Shown here piece by piece: positions 9,790 through 19,023 of a stretch of 64,000 nt of DNA. Source of the stretch: Romboutsia sedimentorum (GTDB lineage Bacteria > Bacillota > Clostridia > Peptostreptococcales > Peptostreptococcaceae); assembly GCF_030131845.1 (NCBI RefSeq), contig NZ_JASKYM010000002.1, positions 232,247-296,246 of the forward strand. The letters are read 5' to 3'. The notes below the pieces were generated by a model, which was not told where the DNA came from, did not search any database, and saw nothing but the letters and a program-made list of their open reading frames with translations. A program made the translations under genes and the position numbers. Each line of letters starts with the position of its first letter. Position 1 is the first letter of the stretch.

Positions 9790-10794
9790 ATGAACAAAAA
9801 TGCTGGTATATTAGGAGTAGGAAGTTATTTACCACAAAAGATAGTAGATAATTTTCACTTTGAAAAGATAATGGATACAAGTGATGAGTGGATAAAAGCT
9901 CGAACTGGAATAAGTGAAAGAAGAATGGCTGAGGAAGATGAAAGTAGTTCAGATTTAGGAACTAAAGCAGCATTAAAAGCAATAGAATGCGCTAAATTAA
10001 GTCCTGAAGATATAGATTTGATAATTGTGGCTACGTCTACTCCAGATATGATTCTTCCATCAACAGCGTGCCTGATACAAGCAAACATAGGAGCGCATAA
10101 TGCAGTAGCATTTGACGTATCGGCAGCATGTTCTGGTTTTGTATATGGTCTTTCTATTGGAGAACAATTTATAAAAAGTGGAATTCACAAAAATGTTCTT
10201 GTAATCGGAACCGAGGTCATGTCTAGAATTTTAGATTATAGTGATAGATCTACTGCAATATTATTTGGAGATGGCGCGGGAGCTGTTGTAATAGGAAATG
10301 TTGATGAAGGTGGAATATTATCTACGTATCTAGGTTCAGATGGAAGAGGTAAAGACTTTCTAAAGATACCAGCAGGAGGTTCTAGACTTCCGGCGAGTAA
10401 AAATACAGTAGAGAATAGATTACATAATATACAGATGGCAGGAAATGATGTATATAAATTTGCAGTAAGGATAATGGGTGAATCATCTTTAAAGGCCCTT
10501 GAAATGGCAAATTTATCTACTGATGAAATAGACTATCTTATACCACATCAAGCTAATATTAGAATAATTGAAGCATCAGCAAAAAGATTAAAATTAGATA
10601 TGGATAAAGTTTATGTTAATTTAGATAAATATGGAAATATGTCTGCAGCGTCAATTCCAGTAGCAATGGACGAAGCATATAGACAAGGCAAGATAAATAA
10701 GGGTGATAATGTAGTATTAGTAGGATTTGGCGGCGGACTAACTTGGGGAGCTTCAGTAATTAAATGGAGCACACAAGGAGGTAATAATGAATAG
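9790..10794 (+). CDS. fabH: 3-oxoacyl-ACP synthase III FabH
   Basis: FabH (KAS III) condenses acetyl-CoA or a branched starter with malonyl-ACP to start fatty-acid synthesis. 334 residues. The catalytic triad motifs are present: Cys in DVSAACSGFVYG, His in PHQANIRI, and Asn in YGNMSAAS; the C-terminal GFGGGLTWGAS glycine-rich end is also typical. It overlaps the start of fabK by 8 bases, so the two are translationally coupled. Starter preference cannot be told from sequence by eye. Confidence 0.97.
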   Translation: MNKNAGILGVGSYLPQKIVDNFHFEKIMDTSDEWIKARTGISERRMAEEDESSSDLGTKAALKAIECAKLSPEDIDLIIVATSTPDMILPSTACLIQANIGAHNAVAFDVSAACSGFVYGLSIGEQFIKSGIHKNVLVIGTEVMSRILDYSDRSTAILFGDGAGAVVIGNVDEGGILSTYLGSDGRGKDFLKIPAGGSRLPASKNTVENRLHNIQMAGNDVYKFAVRIMGESSLKALEMANLSTDEIDYLIPHQANIRIIEASAKRLKLDMDKVYVNLDKYGNMSAASIPVAMDEAYRQGKINKGDNVVLVGFGGGLTWGASVIKWSTQGGNNE

Positions 10795-11716
10795 AATTTG
10801 TGAATTATTAAACATAAAATACCCTATAATTCAGGGTGGTATGGCTTGGGTAGCAGATGCATCACTAGCCAGTGCAGTTTCAAATGCAGGTGCATTAGGA
10901 CTTATTGCAGGAGGAAATGCACCAAAAGAAATTATTAAAGAAGAAATAAGAAAATGTAGAGAACTAACAGATAAACCATTTGGTGTAAATGTTATGTTAT
11001 TGTCTCCATTCGCAGACGATATAATTGATTTAATAATAGAAGAAAAAATTCCGGTAATAACTACGGGAGCAGGTAATCCTGCAAAGTATGTAGATAGGTT
11101 AAAAGAAGTTGGTATTAAAATAATTCCAGTTGTACCTAGTATAGCTTTAGCTCAGAGAATGGAAAAGTTAGGCGCTGATGCTGTAATAGTTGAAGGAACA
11201 GAAGCTGGTGGCCATATAGGAGAATTAACTACAATGGTTCTTACTCCTCAAGTAGTAGATGCTGTTAATATACCTGTTATAGCAGCAGGAGGAATAGCTG
11301 ATGGAAGAGGAATTGTTGCAACTTTTGCACTAGGTGCAAGTGGTGTACAAATAGGAACTAGATTTATATGTAGTGATGAATGCAATGTCCATGAAAATTA
11401 TAAAAATATGGTTTTAAAATCTAAGGATAGAGATGCAATAGTAACAGGTAGAACTACTGGTCATCCAGTTAGAACTTTAAAAAATAAACTATCTAAAGAA
11501 ATTTTAAACATGGAAAAAGAAGGTCAACCGACAGAAGAAATAGATAAAAGAGGTATAGGCTCTTTAAGAATTGCTACCATAGAAGGAGACATAAATAATG
11601 GATCTTTTATGGCAGGTCAGATAGCATCAATTATAAAGGATGTAAAACCTTGCAAAGAGATTATTGAAGAAATGATAAGTCAAGCGAAAAACATAATGCC
11701 TAACATACAATTATAA
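10787..11716 (+). CDS. fabK: FMN-dependent enoyl-ACP reductase FabK
   Basis: FabK is the flavin enoyl-ACP reductase of the fatty-acid elongation cycle, used instead of FabI in many Clostridia and streptococci and therefore resistant to triclosan. The 309-residue TIM-barrel protein of the nitronate monooxygenase family shows PIIQGGMAWVAD at the N-terminus, GTEAGGHIGE near residue 135 and PVIAAGGIADG with ALGASGVQIGTRF further on, all FMN-binding features. Its place inside the fab operon separates it from true nitronate monooxygenases. It overlaps fabH by 8 bases. Confidence 0.95.
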   Translation: MNRICELLNIKYPIIQGGMAWVADASLASAVSNAGALGLIAGGNAPKEIIKEEIRKCRELTDKPFGVNVMLLSPFADDIIDLIIEEKIPVITTGAGNPAKYVDRLKEVGIKIIPVVPSIALAQRMEKLGADAVIVEGTEAGGHIGELTTMVLTPQVVDAVNIPVIAAGGIADGRGIVATFALGASGVQIGTRFICSDECNVHENYKNMVLKSKDRDAIVTGRTTGHPVRTLKNKLSKEILNMEKEGQPTEEIDKRGIGSLRIATIEGDINNGSFMAGQIASIIKDVKPCKEIIEEMISQAKNIMPNIQL

Positions 11717-11732
11717 ACTAGGAGGTTATTCT

Positions 11733-12686
11733 ATGGGAAAGATAGCGTTAGTATTTCCTGGTCAAGGATCACAATATGTAGGAATGGCTAAGGATATATA
11801 TGAAAACAATGAAAGTGCTAAAAATGTAATAGATAATGCTTGTAGTGTTTTAGATTTAGATCTAAAAAATATAATGTTTGAAGGTAGCGATGAAGAGTTA
11901 TCAAAAACAGAAAATACTCAGCCTGCTATAGTAACTCATAGTATAGCACTTTTAGAAGCTTTAAATGAAAAAATAGACTTAAAATATGATGCATGTCTAG
12001 GTTTATCTTTAGGTGAATATAGTGCTTTAGTTGCAGCAGATGCTATTGAGTTTAAAGATGCTGTATCTTTAGTTAAAAAAAGAGGTAGATTCATGCAAGA
12101 CACAGTTCCTGTAGGAAAAGGTGCTATGGCTGCAATACTTGGATTAAATAGAGACGCAGTAGAGAATGTTATAAACAATATTGATAGTGGTATTGTTGAA
12201 GTTGCAAATTACAACTCTCCAGGTCAAATAGTTATATCAGGAGAAAATGATAAAATAGATGAAGTAATGACCATGTTAAAAGAAAGTGGAGCTAAAAGAA
12301 CAGTTAAATTAAACGTAAGTGGACCTTTTCATTCGTCAATGTTAAAAGAAGCTGGAAATAAATTATCTAAAGAATTAGATAAGATTAATTTGAGCAAACC
12401 TAAGGTTCATGTAGTTTCAAATGTTAGTGCAAACTACTATGAAGATGAAGGAAAAAATTTACTTATAAAGCAAGTTAGCTCATCGGTTCTTTGGGAAGAT
12501 TCTATAGAAAAACTTTTAGCTGAAGGGTTTGATACTTTTATAGAAATAGGACCAGGAAAAACATTAAGAGGTTTCATAAAAAAGATTTCTTCTAGCAAAA
12601 ATATTGATGTAAATATTTATAATATAGAGGACACAAAATCATTAAATGAATTTGTAGAAACTTATAATAAGGGAGAGGTTATATGA
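11733..12686 (+). CDS. fabD: Malonyl-CoA:ACP S-malonyltransferase FabD
   Basis: FabD moves malonyl from CoA to ACP. 317 residues with FPGQGSQYVGM at the N-terminus and the nucleophile elbow GLSLGEYSALVAA (Ser near residue 92), followed by RGRFMQD with its substrate carboxylate Arg, and the catalytic His in GPFHSSML near residue 200. The elbow reads GLSLG rather than the more common GHSLG, a variant also known in the family. The stop overlaps the fabG start by 4 bases (ATGA). Confidence 0.97.
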   Translation: MGKIALVFPGQGSQYVGMAKDIYENNESAKNVIDNACSVLDLDLKNIMFEGSDEELSKTENTQPAIVTHSIALLEALNEKIDLKYDACLGLSLGEYSALVAADAIEFKDAVSLVKKRGRFMQDTVPVGKGAMAAILGLNRDAVENVINNIDSGIVEVANYNSPGQIVISGENDKIDEVMTMLKESGAKRTVKLNVSGPFHSSMLKEAGNKLSKELDKINLSKPKVHVVSNVSANYYEDEGKNLLIKQVSSSVLWEDSIEKLLAEGFDTFIEIGPGKTLRGFIKKISSSKNIDVNIYNIEDTKSLNEFVETYNKGEVI

Positions 12687-13432
12687 TAAATTTAAATGAT
12701 AGAGTAGCGATAGTTACTGGAGGTTCTAGAGGTATAGGTAAAGAAGTAGCTAAAAAACTAGCAACACTTGGAGCTAATTTAGTTATTAACTATACTTCAA
12801 AAGAAGAAGAAGCTTTAAAAACTAAAGCTGAAATAGAAGCTTTAGGAGTAAAGTGTATAAGTGTGAAATGTGACGTATCAAAATCAGAACAAGTTAACCA
12901 AATGGTAGAAACTGCAGTTAAAGAGTTTGGAAAAGTAGATATATTAGTAAATAATGCTGGTATAACTAAAGATGGTTTACTTATGAGAATGAAAGAAGAA
13001 GATTTTGATAAGGTTATAGAAATAAACTTAAAAGGTGTATTTAACTGCACCAAAGCAGTAACTAAGTTAATGATGAAAAACAAATATGGAAAAATAATAA
13101 ATATGGCTTCTGTAGTAGGAGTTATAGGAAATGCAGGGCAAGCTAATTATTGTGCATCTAAAGCTGGTGTAATAGGATTTACTAAATCAACAGCTAGAGA
13201 GTTAGCATCAAGAAATATAAATATAAATGCAGTGGCACCAGGATTTATAGATACAGATATGACTAAAGTATTAAGTGATGATGTAAAACAAAATATGTTA
13301 AATAACATTCCTAAGAATGCTTTTGGAAATCCAGAAGATGTAGCTAATGTTGTAGCATTTTTAGCTAGTGATATGTCAAGCTATGTTACAGGTCAGGTTA
13401 TAAATGTAGATGGTGGAATGGTAATGCAATAA
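12683..13432 (+). CDS. fabG: 3-oxoacyl-ACP reductase FabG
   Basis: FabG reduces 3-ketoacyl-ACP with NADPH. The 249-residue short-chain dehydrogenase has the Rossmann motif TGGSRGIGKE at residues about 12-21, NNAG near 89, the catalytic Ser in MASVVGV and YxxxK in NYCASKAG near 154-158, and the C-terminal VTGQVINVDGGM typical of FabG. Its start overlaps the fabD stop. The gap to acpP is 66 bases, the largest inside this operon. Confidence 0.97.
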   Translation: MINLNDRVAIVTGGSRGIGKEVAKKLATLGANLVINYTSKEEEALKTKAEIEALGVKCISVKCDVSKSEQVNQMVETAVKEFGKVDILVNNAGITKDGLLMRMKEEDFDKVIEINLKGVFNCTKAVTKLMMKNKYGKIINMASVVGVIGNAGQANYCASKAGVIGFTKSTARELASRNININAVAPGFIDTDMTKVLSDDVKQNMLNNIPKNAFGNPEDVANVVAFLASDMSSYVTGQVINVDGGMVMQ

Positions 13433-13498
13433 GATTAATTAAGTTTAAAACAGATTTGAAATATAAAAATATAACTAAAAATTTAGGAGGAAACAAAT

Positions 13499-13723
13499 AT
13501 GTTTAATAAAGTTGTAGAAATAATAAGAGAGCAATTAAGTGTTGAGGATAAAGAAATAACAATGGAGACTTCTTTAATGAAAGATTTAGAAGCGGATTCA
13601 TTAGATGCTGTAGAAATAATAATGGCATTAGAAGACGAATTTGATGTTGAAATACCAGATGCTGAAGGTGAAAAATTTAAGTCTATAGGTGACATAGTTA
13701 AATATATAGAAGCTAATAAATAG
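13499..13723 (+). CDS. acpP: Acyl carrier protein AcpP
   Basis: A 74-residue, strongly acidic carrier protein that holds growing acyl chains on 4'-phosphopantetheine. The attachment site is Ser34 in the helix-2 motif [23 protein letters not shown] is strong, as expected for an abundant protein. It lies between fabG and fabF in the FapR-controlled operon, the usual order. Confidence 0.97.
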   Translation: MFNKVVEIIREQLSVEDKEITMETSLMKDLEADSLDAVEIIMALEDEFDVEIPDAEGEKFKSIGDIVKYIEANK

Positions 13724-13737
13724 TGGAGGTATTCTCT

Positions 13738-14973
13738 ATGAAAAAGAGAGTTGTAATAACAGGTCTTGGATGTGTAACACCTGTTGGAAATGGTAAAGAT
13801 GAATTTTGGAAAAATATTAAAGCTGGTGTATGTGGAATAGACACTGTAACTAGATTTGATGCAAGTACTTTTCAAACACAAGTAGCTGGAGAAGTAAAAA
13901 ACTTTAACGGTGAAGATTATATAAATAAAAAAGAGTTAAAAAGATTAGATAAGTTTACTCAATACGCTATAGCCTCTGCAAAAATGGCAGTAGAAGATGC
14001 TGAGATAGATTTAGAGTCTATTGATAGAGATCGTATGGGAGTTATAATAGGTTCTGGTATAGGTGGAGTTGAAACTATAGAAGAACAACATAAAGCACTT
14101 TTAAATAAAGGTAATAAAAGAGTAAGCCCATTCTTTATTCCTATGATGATAGGTAATATGGCAGCAGGTCAAGTATCTATATTCTTAGGAGCTAAAGGTC
14201 CTAATACTAATGTATGTACTGCATGTGCATCTGGAACACATTCAATAGGAGATGCATTTAAGCTTGTCCAAAGAGGAGATGCAAATGTTATGGTAGCTGG
14301 AGGTAGTGAAGCTCCTGTAACAGCTCTTGCGTTTGCAGGATTCTGTAATATGAAAGCAATGTCTACTAGAAATGATGATCCTAAAACATCATCAAGACCA
14401 TTTGACAAAGACAGAGATGGATTTGTAATGGGAGAAGGCGCTGGAATTGTAATATTAGAAGAATTAGAACATGCATTAAAAAGAAATGCTAAGATATATG
14501 CAGAAGTAGTAGGATATGGATTAACAGCAGATGCGTACCACATGACTACACCAGCTGAAGGTGGAGAAGGTGCAACTCGTGCTATGAAAATGGCCCTACA
14601 AGATGGTAATGTACCATTAGACGAAGTTGACTATATAAATGCACATGGAACATCTACACCTTATAATGATAGACTAGAAACTCAAGCGATAAAAAATATA
14701 TTTGAAGAGAGAGCATATGATATATGTGTTTCATCTACAAAATCTATGACAGGACATTTATTAGGAGCATCAGGAGCAGTAGAAGCTGTTATTTGTGCGA
14801 TGAGTATAAAAGATAATTTTGTACCTCCGACAATTAATGTTCAAGAAGTTGATGAAGAGCTTGACTTAGACTATGTACTACATAAAGGTAGAGATAGAGA
14901 AGTTCGATATGCAATGTCAAATTCTTTAGGATTTGGTGGACACAACGCAACTTTAGTATTAAAAAAATATTAA
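13738..14973 (+). CDS. fabF: 3-oxoacyl-ACP synthase II FabF
   Basis: FabF (KAS II) elongates acyl-ACP. 411 residues from ATG 13738, beginning [17 protein letters not shown]. The catalytic Cys lies in [14 protein letters not shown] and the two His in INAHGTSTP and [13 protein letters not shown] prefer ATG 13738 because SD TGGAGGT (13724-13730) precedes it; an in-frame GTG at 13723 overlaps the SD and the acpP stop. It is the last gene of the operon, followed by two hairpins. No fabZ or acc genes are in this operon. Confidence 0.97.
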   Translation: MKKRVVITGLGCVTPVGNGKDEFWKNIKAGVCGIDTVTRFDASTFQTQVAGEVKNFNGEDYINKKELKRLDKFTQYAIASAKMAVEDAEIDLESIDRDRMGVIIGSGIGGVETIEEQHKALLNKGNKRVSPFFIPMMIGNMAAGQVSIFLGAKGPNTNVCTACASGTHSIGDAFKLVQRGDANVMVAGGSEAPVTALAFAGFCNMKAMSTRNDDPKTSSRPFDKDRDGFVMGEGAGIVILEELEHALKRNAKIYAEVVGYGLTADAYHMTTPAEGGEGATRAMKMALQDGNVPLDEVDYINAHGTSTPYNDRLETQAIKNIFEERAYDICVSSTKSMTGHLLGASGAVEAVICAMSIKDNFVPPTINVQEVDEELDLDYVLHKGRDREVRYAMSNSLGFGGHNATLVLKKY

Positions 14974-14984
14974 TTATATAAAAA

Positions 14985-15020
14985 AATCTCCTTATTTAAA
15001 TAAGGGGATTATTTTTTATT
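14985..15020 (+). terminator. Intrinsic terminator after fabF
   Basis: AATCTCCTTATT (14985-14996) pairs with AATAAGGGGATT (14999-15010) over 12 bp including one G-T pair, followed by ATTTTTTATTT. It ends the fatty-acid operon. Confidence 0.9.
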
Positions 15021-15043
15021 TAAAAAACTAAATTCTATTATAC

Positions 15044-15072
15044 AAAAAGAAGTCTAATGACTTCTTTTTTTT
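15044..15072 (+). terminator. Second intrinsic terminator upstream of spoIIIA
   Basis: GAAGTC (15049-15054) pairs with GACTTC (15059-15064), loop TAAT, with flanking A and T runs that extend the stem, ending in eight T. A second terminator so close insulates the spoIIIA operon from fab read-through; the A-run makes it usable on the other strand too. Confidence 0.88.
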
Positions 15073-15073
15073 G

Positions 15074-15102
15074 TAATATTTTTGATTTTTGATTAATACA
15101 AT
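15074..15102 (+). promoter_or_regulatory. SigE-type promoter of the spoIIIA operon
   Basis: -35 TAATATT (15074-15080), exact match to KMATATT; 14-bp spacer; -10 AATACAAT (15095-15102), 7 of 8 to CATACAMT. Transcription would begin near 15109, just before SD AAGAGGAGGA. The spoIIIA operon is a known SigE target in Bacillus and Clostridioides. Confidence 0.8.
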
Positions 15103-15132
15103 AGTTATATAAACAAAAGAGGAGGACAAGGT

Positions 15133-16101
15133 ATGAATAATCTTAGCGATGAAATAATTAATTCGTTAGCAGTTAATTTAAGAGAAAAAATTAAAAATGT
15201 TTGCAAAGATGATATAAACATAGAAGAAATTAGACTTCGTTCTCAAAAACCACTTATATTAAATGCAAACAATAAAGACTATTTTTATAATATTAATTCA
15301 AACAAGCTAGATAAAAGAATGAACTCTCCATATATAGTTAGCAAAGAAGACATAGAACAGACATTTCAAATAATATGTAAATATTCTATTCACTCATTTA
15401 TGGATGATATTAAAAAAGGATTCATAACTCTTAGAGGAGGGCACAGAGTAGGACTAGTTGGTAAGGTAATAGTAGAAGATGGACAAGTCAAAAACATAAA
15501 GCATATATCTTCGTTAAATATAAGGGTATCAAGAGAAATCATAGGATGTTCTGATAAAATTTTAAAGCACGTAATAAAAGGAGATAATCAGGTAAATAAT
15601 ACACTGATAATTTCACCACCTCAGTGTGGTAAAACAACTTTAATTAGAGATATAGTAAGAAATTTAAGTAATGGGAATGAGGAATATAGATTTAAAGGTA
15701 TAAAAGTAGCATTGATAGATGAACGTAATGAAATATCAGGTTCTTATTTAGGATCATCTCAAATGGATGTAGGGATAAGAACTGACATAATAGAAACGTG
15801 CCCAAAAGATTTGGGAATTGTGATGCTTTTAAGATCTATGTCCCCTAATTTAATAGTAACAGATGAAATAGGTAGTTTAGATGAAATAAAAGCTCTATAT
15901 ACGGCTTTAAATGGTGGTGTAAGCTTAATCACAACTGTTCATGGGGATTCTATTGAAGATATAAAAAATAGGAAAGAAATGAGCAATTTATTAGATAAAG
16001 ACTTATTTAAAAAAGTAATTATACTATCAGCGAAAAAAGGCCCAGGAACAATAGAGAAAATATATGATTTGGAAGAAAAGAGATGGTATTTTGCAAATTA
16101 A
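15133..16101 (+). CDS. spoIIIAA: Stage III sporulation protein AA (SpoIIIA-SpoIIQ channel ATPase)
   Basis: SpoIIIAA is the mother-cell ATPase of the SpoIIIA-SpoIIQ channel between mother cell and forespore. The 322-residue protein resembles type II/IV secretion ATPases: a variant Walker A PPQCGKTTLIRD near residue 158, GYLGSSQMDVGIRTD type segment after it, and Walker B-like VTDEIGS near 242. SD GAGGAGGA. It is the first of eight genes (AA to AH), and its stop overlaps the region in which spoIIIAB starts. Confidence 0.95.
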   Translation: MNNLSDEIINSLAVNLREKIKNVCKDDINIEEIRLRSQKPLILNANNKDYFYNINSNKLDKRMNSPYIVSKEDIEQTFQIICKYSIHSFMDDIKKGFITLRGGHRVGLVGKVIVEDGQVKNIKHISSLNIRVSREIIGCSDKILKHVIKGDNQVNNTLIISPPQCGKTTLIRDIVRNLSNGNEEYRFKGIKVALIDERNEISGSYLGSSQMDVGIRTDIIETCPKDLGIVMLLRSMSPNLIVTDEIGSLDEIKALYTALNGGVSLITTVHGDSIEDIKNRKEMSNLLDKDLFKKVIILSAKKGPGTIEKIYDLEEKRWYFAN

Positions 16102-16612
16102 AATAATGATAATAGGGGTTTTGGTAGCTTGTAGTTATTTAATAGGTGAATATATTTATAAAGCTTATACAAATAGGCATAAACAACTAAATGACCTCAT
16201 AAGAATATTAGAGATAATAAGGATGGATTTATCATTTGGTATGTATACATTAGAAGAAATTTTTAAAAGGGTAGGAGATAAAAAGGAATACTGTACTTCT
16301 CAATTCTTTAAAAAAATAGAATGTGAATTACATAATAATCAAGCTAAAGTTTTAGATGAAATTCTAAATGACAATATGTACTTATTAACAAAAGAAACTT
16401 ATTTACAAAACAAGGAGGTTGATGAAATAAAAAAACTTATACTTACATTGGGTAAAAGTGACATAGAATCTCAAACAAGAATGATAGATTTGTCTATTGA
16501 AAATCTAAAAAAATTAACATCTGAAACAAAAGAAGATATAGATAAAAAAGGTATGGTCTATAGAAAGTTATCTACAGTAATAGGACTAGTAATAGGAATA
16601 ATTTTGATATAG
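16091..16612 (+). CDS. spoIIIAB: Stage III sporulation protein AB
   Basis: SpoIIIAB resembles the inner-membrane GspF platform proteins of type II secretion. It has an N-terminal membrane segment (about residues 5-22), a helical cytoplasmic middle and a C-terminal hydrophobic end (TVIGLVIGIILI), 173 residues from the start chosen here. The start is uncertain: TTG 16091 gives an N-terminus matching the length before the conserved KAYTNRHKQL segment; ATG 16106 and ATG 16064 are alternatives. No strong SD decides it. It overlaps the end of spoIIIAA, which suggests coupled translation. Confidence 0.88.
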   Translation: MQIKIMIIGVLVACSYLIGEYIYKAYTNRHKQLNDLIRILEIIRMDLSFGMYTLEEIFKRVGDKKEYCTSQFFKKIECELHNNQAKVLDEILNDNMYLLTKETYLQNKEVDEIKKLILTLGKSDIESQTRMIDLSIENLKKLTSETKEDIDKKGMVYRKLSTVIGLVIGIILI

Positions 16613-16624
16613 GGGGGGATGAGT

Positions 16625-16822
16625 ATGGATATATCTTTAATAATAAAGGTTGCGGGTATAGGAATATTAATATCAGTACTTAATATGTTGTTGGAAAAAA
16701 GTGATAGAAAAGATTGGGCATCTCTAACTACATTAGCAGGGGTAATAATTGTTTTAGGTATGGTATTAACAGAAATAAGTGATTTATTTAATACAGTAAG
16801 AACAATGTTTCAACTTTACTAA
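16625..16822 (+). CDS. spoIIIAC: Stage III sporulation protein AC
   Basis: A 65-residue protein with two hydrophobic segments (about 5-20 and 33-52), as in the SpoIIIAC/AD family of small channel membrane proteins. ATG 16625 is preferred over ATG 16619 because the SD GGGGGGG (16612-16618) sits directly against the earlier ATG but 6 bases before this one. It lies between spoIIIAB and spoIIIAD in the invariant operon order. Confidence 0.92.
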   Translation: MDISLIIKVAGIGILISVLNMLLEKSDRKDWASLTTLAGVIIVLGMVLTEISDLFNTVRTMFQLY

Positions 16823-16837
16823 AGAGGGGGAGATATC

Positions 16838-17224
16838 TTGGAAGTTATGCAATTAGTAGGGATTGCAATAATCTCAACAACACTCTGTTTGGTAATAAAA
16901 AAAGACAGGCCAGAAATAGCAATGTTTATAGCAATACTTACAGGAATAACAATATTACTATCAGTAATATTTAAGCTTAATTTTATAGTAGAGAGTATAC
17001 AAGACTTAGCAGTAAGAGCTAACATACCTTCTATGTACATAACACTAATAATAAAATTAATTGGGATAGCATATCTTATGGAATTTGCTATACAGATTTG
17101 CAAAGATTGTGGGGAAGGAAATATAGCATCTAAATTAGAATTTGGTGGCAAAATAATAGTTATGACAATGTCATTCCCTATACTTTTATCCATTGTAGAA
17201 ATGATAATAAATATTATCCCATAG
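16838..17224 (+). CDS. spoIIIAD: Stage III sporulation protein AD
   Basis: A 128-residue membrane protein with four hydrophobic stretches, homologous to SpoIIIAC and likely arisen with it. It starts with TTG at 16838, preceded by SD AGAGGGGGAG; the N-terminus MEVMQLVGIAII matches the family start. The segment LIIKLIGIAYLMEFAIQICKD near residue 67 is typical. It is a component of the SpoIIIA channel in the mother-cell membrane facing the forespore. Confidence 0.93.
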   Translation: MEVMQLVGIAIISTTLCLVIKKDRPEIAMFIAILTGITILLSVIFKLNFIVESIQDLAVRANIPSMYITLIIKLIGIAYLMEFAIQICKDCGEGNIASKLEFGGKIIVMTMSFPILLSIVEMIINIIP

Positions 17225-17238
17225 GAGAATGATAACGT

Positions 17239-18426
17239 ATGAAAAAAAAATTTTTAGGAACTATATTAACCTTATTATTAATATTAGGATCTTTCGTAGT
17301 ATGTTTTGGTAACGACGGTAAAGAAGCTGAAAACTACGATGATACTAAGAAAAGTATAAATAGTTATATAGACAGTCAATTAGAAAAAATAAAAATAGAT
17401 GAAATACAAGGGTTTGTAAAAAATTCCCAAGTACTACATGATGTGAACCTAAAAACATTTATAAAAGATCTCATTAGCGGAGAAAAAACAATATTGGATT
17501 TATTTAATAAAGAAGGTATAAAGCTTATGTTGTTTGATGAAGTTAAATCTAGCTTAAAGGTAGCTGTAATAATACTTGTTTTAGCACTTTTATCATCTGT
17601 ATTAAAAAGTCTAGATAATTCGTTTTCATCAGGAGCAGTAAGTCAAATAACCACTTATATAATATTTATAACGATGGTTTCATTAACATTGGTTGGATTT
17701 AAAGATGTACTACAAATATGCAATACAACCATAGATTCTACAGTAGGTTTAATGCAAGTAATAATGCCAGTACTTATAACATTATTGGTATTAATTGGAT
17801 TCCCAATCACATCAACAGTTTTAAATCCGATATTTATAGGCGGAGTAACATTTATAAATGTTGTATTTAAAAATTTCTTATTTGTATCAATTGCAGTTGC
17901 TTTTGCAATTCTTGTCATAAATAATTTATCAAAAAATATCAGGCTAAAAAAATTATCATCATTTATAAAGCACATAAACTTAGTATCGTTAGGTGCGATG
18001 TTTACTATTTATTTAGGACTTGTATCGATGCAAGGATTATATGTTAAAAATATTGATAACTTCACTGTTAAAACGGCCAAATTTGCAATAGGTAATTTTA
18101 TACCAGTAGTAGGAGGATTTGTATCAGATTCTGTTGATATACTTTTATCATCATCACAACTTATAAAAGGAGTATTTGGTGGTATAGGACTAGTTTTATT
18201 AGTTGGTATATGTTTAATACCAGTTATAAAAATTTTATCTATAGTAGTTGTATATAAAGTATCTGCAATAGTAGTAGAGCCTATAGGAGAAGAAGGTATA
18301 TCTAGCTTTTTAAATGAAGTTGCAAATTTAATGGTGCTAATGCTAGCAGCTATAATAGCAATAACAATAATGTTTTTTGTAACAGTAGCAATATTAACAT
18401 CAATAAGTGTAGTATCTCAAGGATAA
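17239..18426 (+). CDS. spoIIIAE: Stage III sporulation protein AE
   Basis: A 395-residue polytopic protein, the largest membrane component of the SpoIIIA complex. A signal-peptide-like N-terminus (KKKFLGTILTLLLILGSFVV) is followed by an extracytoplasmic stretch to about residue 110 and then about seven or eight membrane segments with the family's GFPITSTVLNPIFIGGVTF motif near residue 193. It sits 14 bases after spoIIIAD and is followed 10 bases later by spoIIIAF. Confidence 0.95.
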   Translation: MKKKFLGTILTLLLILGSFVVCFGNDGKEAENYDDTKKSINSYIDSQLEKIKIDEIQGFVKNSQVLHDVNLKTFIKDLISGEKTILDLFNKEGIKLMLFDEVKSSLKVAVIILVLALLSSVLKSLDNSFSSGAVSQITTYIIFITMVSLTLVGFKDVLQICNTTIDSTVGLMQVIMPVLITLLVLIGFPITSTVLNPIFIGGVTFINVVFKNFLFVSIAVAFAILVINNLSKNIRLKKLSSFIKHINLVSLGAMFTIYLGLVSMQGLYVKNIDNFTVKTAKFAIGNFIPVVGGFVSDSVDILLSSSQLIKGVFGGIGLVLLVGICLIPVIKILSIVVVYKVSAIVVEPIGEEGISSFLNEVANLMVLMLAAIIAITIMFFVTVAILTSISVVSQG

Positions 18427-18436
18427 GAGGTGTGAT

Positions 18437-19009
18437 ATGTTAGATAATATAAAAATTTGGATTGTAACAATATTAGTAGGAGCATTTATAGTCAATATAG
18501 TTGATATGATATTACCTTCTTCTAAAATGAAACCGTATGTAAATCTTGTACTTAATTTTATATTTGTATTTATTGTGTTGACCCCTATTATAAGTTTATT
18601 CTCAAAGGATATGAGCCTTGAAGATACTATATTAAAATCAATGGGAAAATACAATAAAGAATATGTAGATAGTACTAATGCTTTAGCCGATAAGACAGGT
18701 TGTAATAGCCTAACAAAAGGATATGAAAATGGATTACAAGAGGTTCTAAAGCTAAAGTTAGATGAGTATGGATATAAATTAGAGGATATAGAGTTTGATG
18801 GGTCTGAGATAGGAAATATAAAAGTTAAAGAAAAAAATAGTAATAAAGATAAAAAAGAGGACATACAATCTAAAGAAAAAGAAAATATAAAGCCGGCATT
18901 CAAAGAAAATAAAGAAAAAGAGTATGAATTAGACTTAAATGAAAATAAACTTAAAGAAGACTTAGTTAAAATACTAGACGTATCAATTGAAACTGTAGAA
19001 ATTGATTAA
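18437..19009 (+). CDS. spoIIIAF: Stage III sporulation protein AF
   Basis: A 190-residue protein with two N-terminal membrane helices (about 7-24 and 33-54) and a soluble C-terminal domain, as in the SpoIIIAF family. A highly charged low-complexity stretch rich in Lys and Glu (about residues 136-165) separates the membrane part from the last conserved segment LVKILDVSIETVEID, which recalls ring-building motifs of the channel. SD AAGAGGTG. Confidence 0.92.
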   Translation: MLDNIKIWIVTILVGAFIVNIVDMILPSSKMKPYVNLVLNFIFVFIVLTPIISLFSKDMSLEDTILKSMGKYNKEYVDSTNALADKTGCNSLTKGYENGLQEVLKLKLDEYGYKLEDIEFDGSEIGNIKVKEKNSNKDKKEDIQSKEKENIKPAFKENKEKEYELDLNENKLKEDLVKILDVSIETVEID

Positions 19010-19023
19010 TAGGGGTTGAGTAA

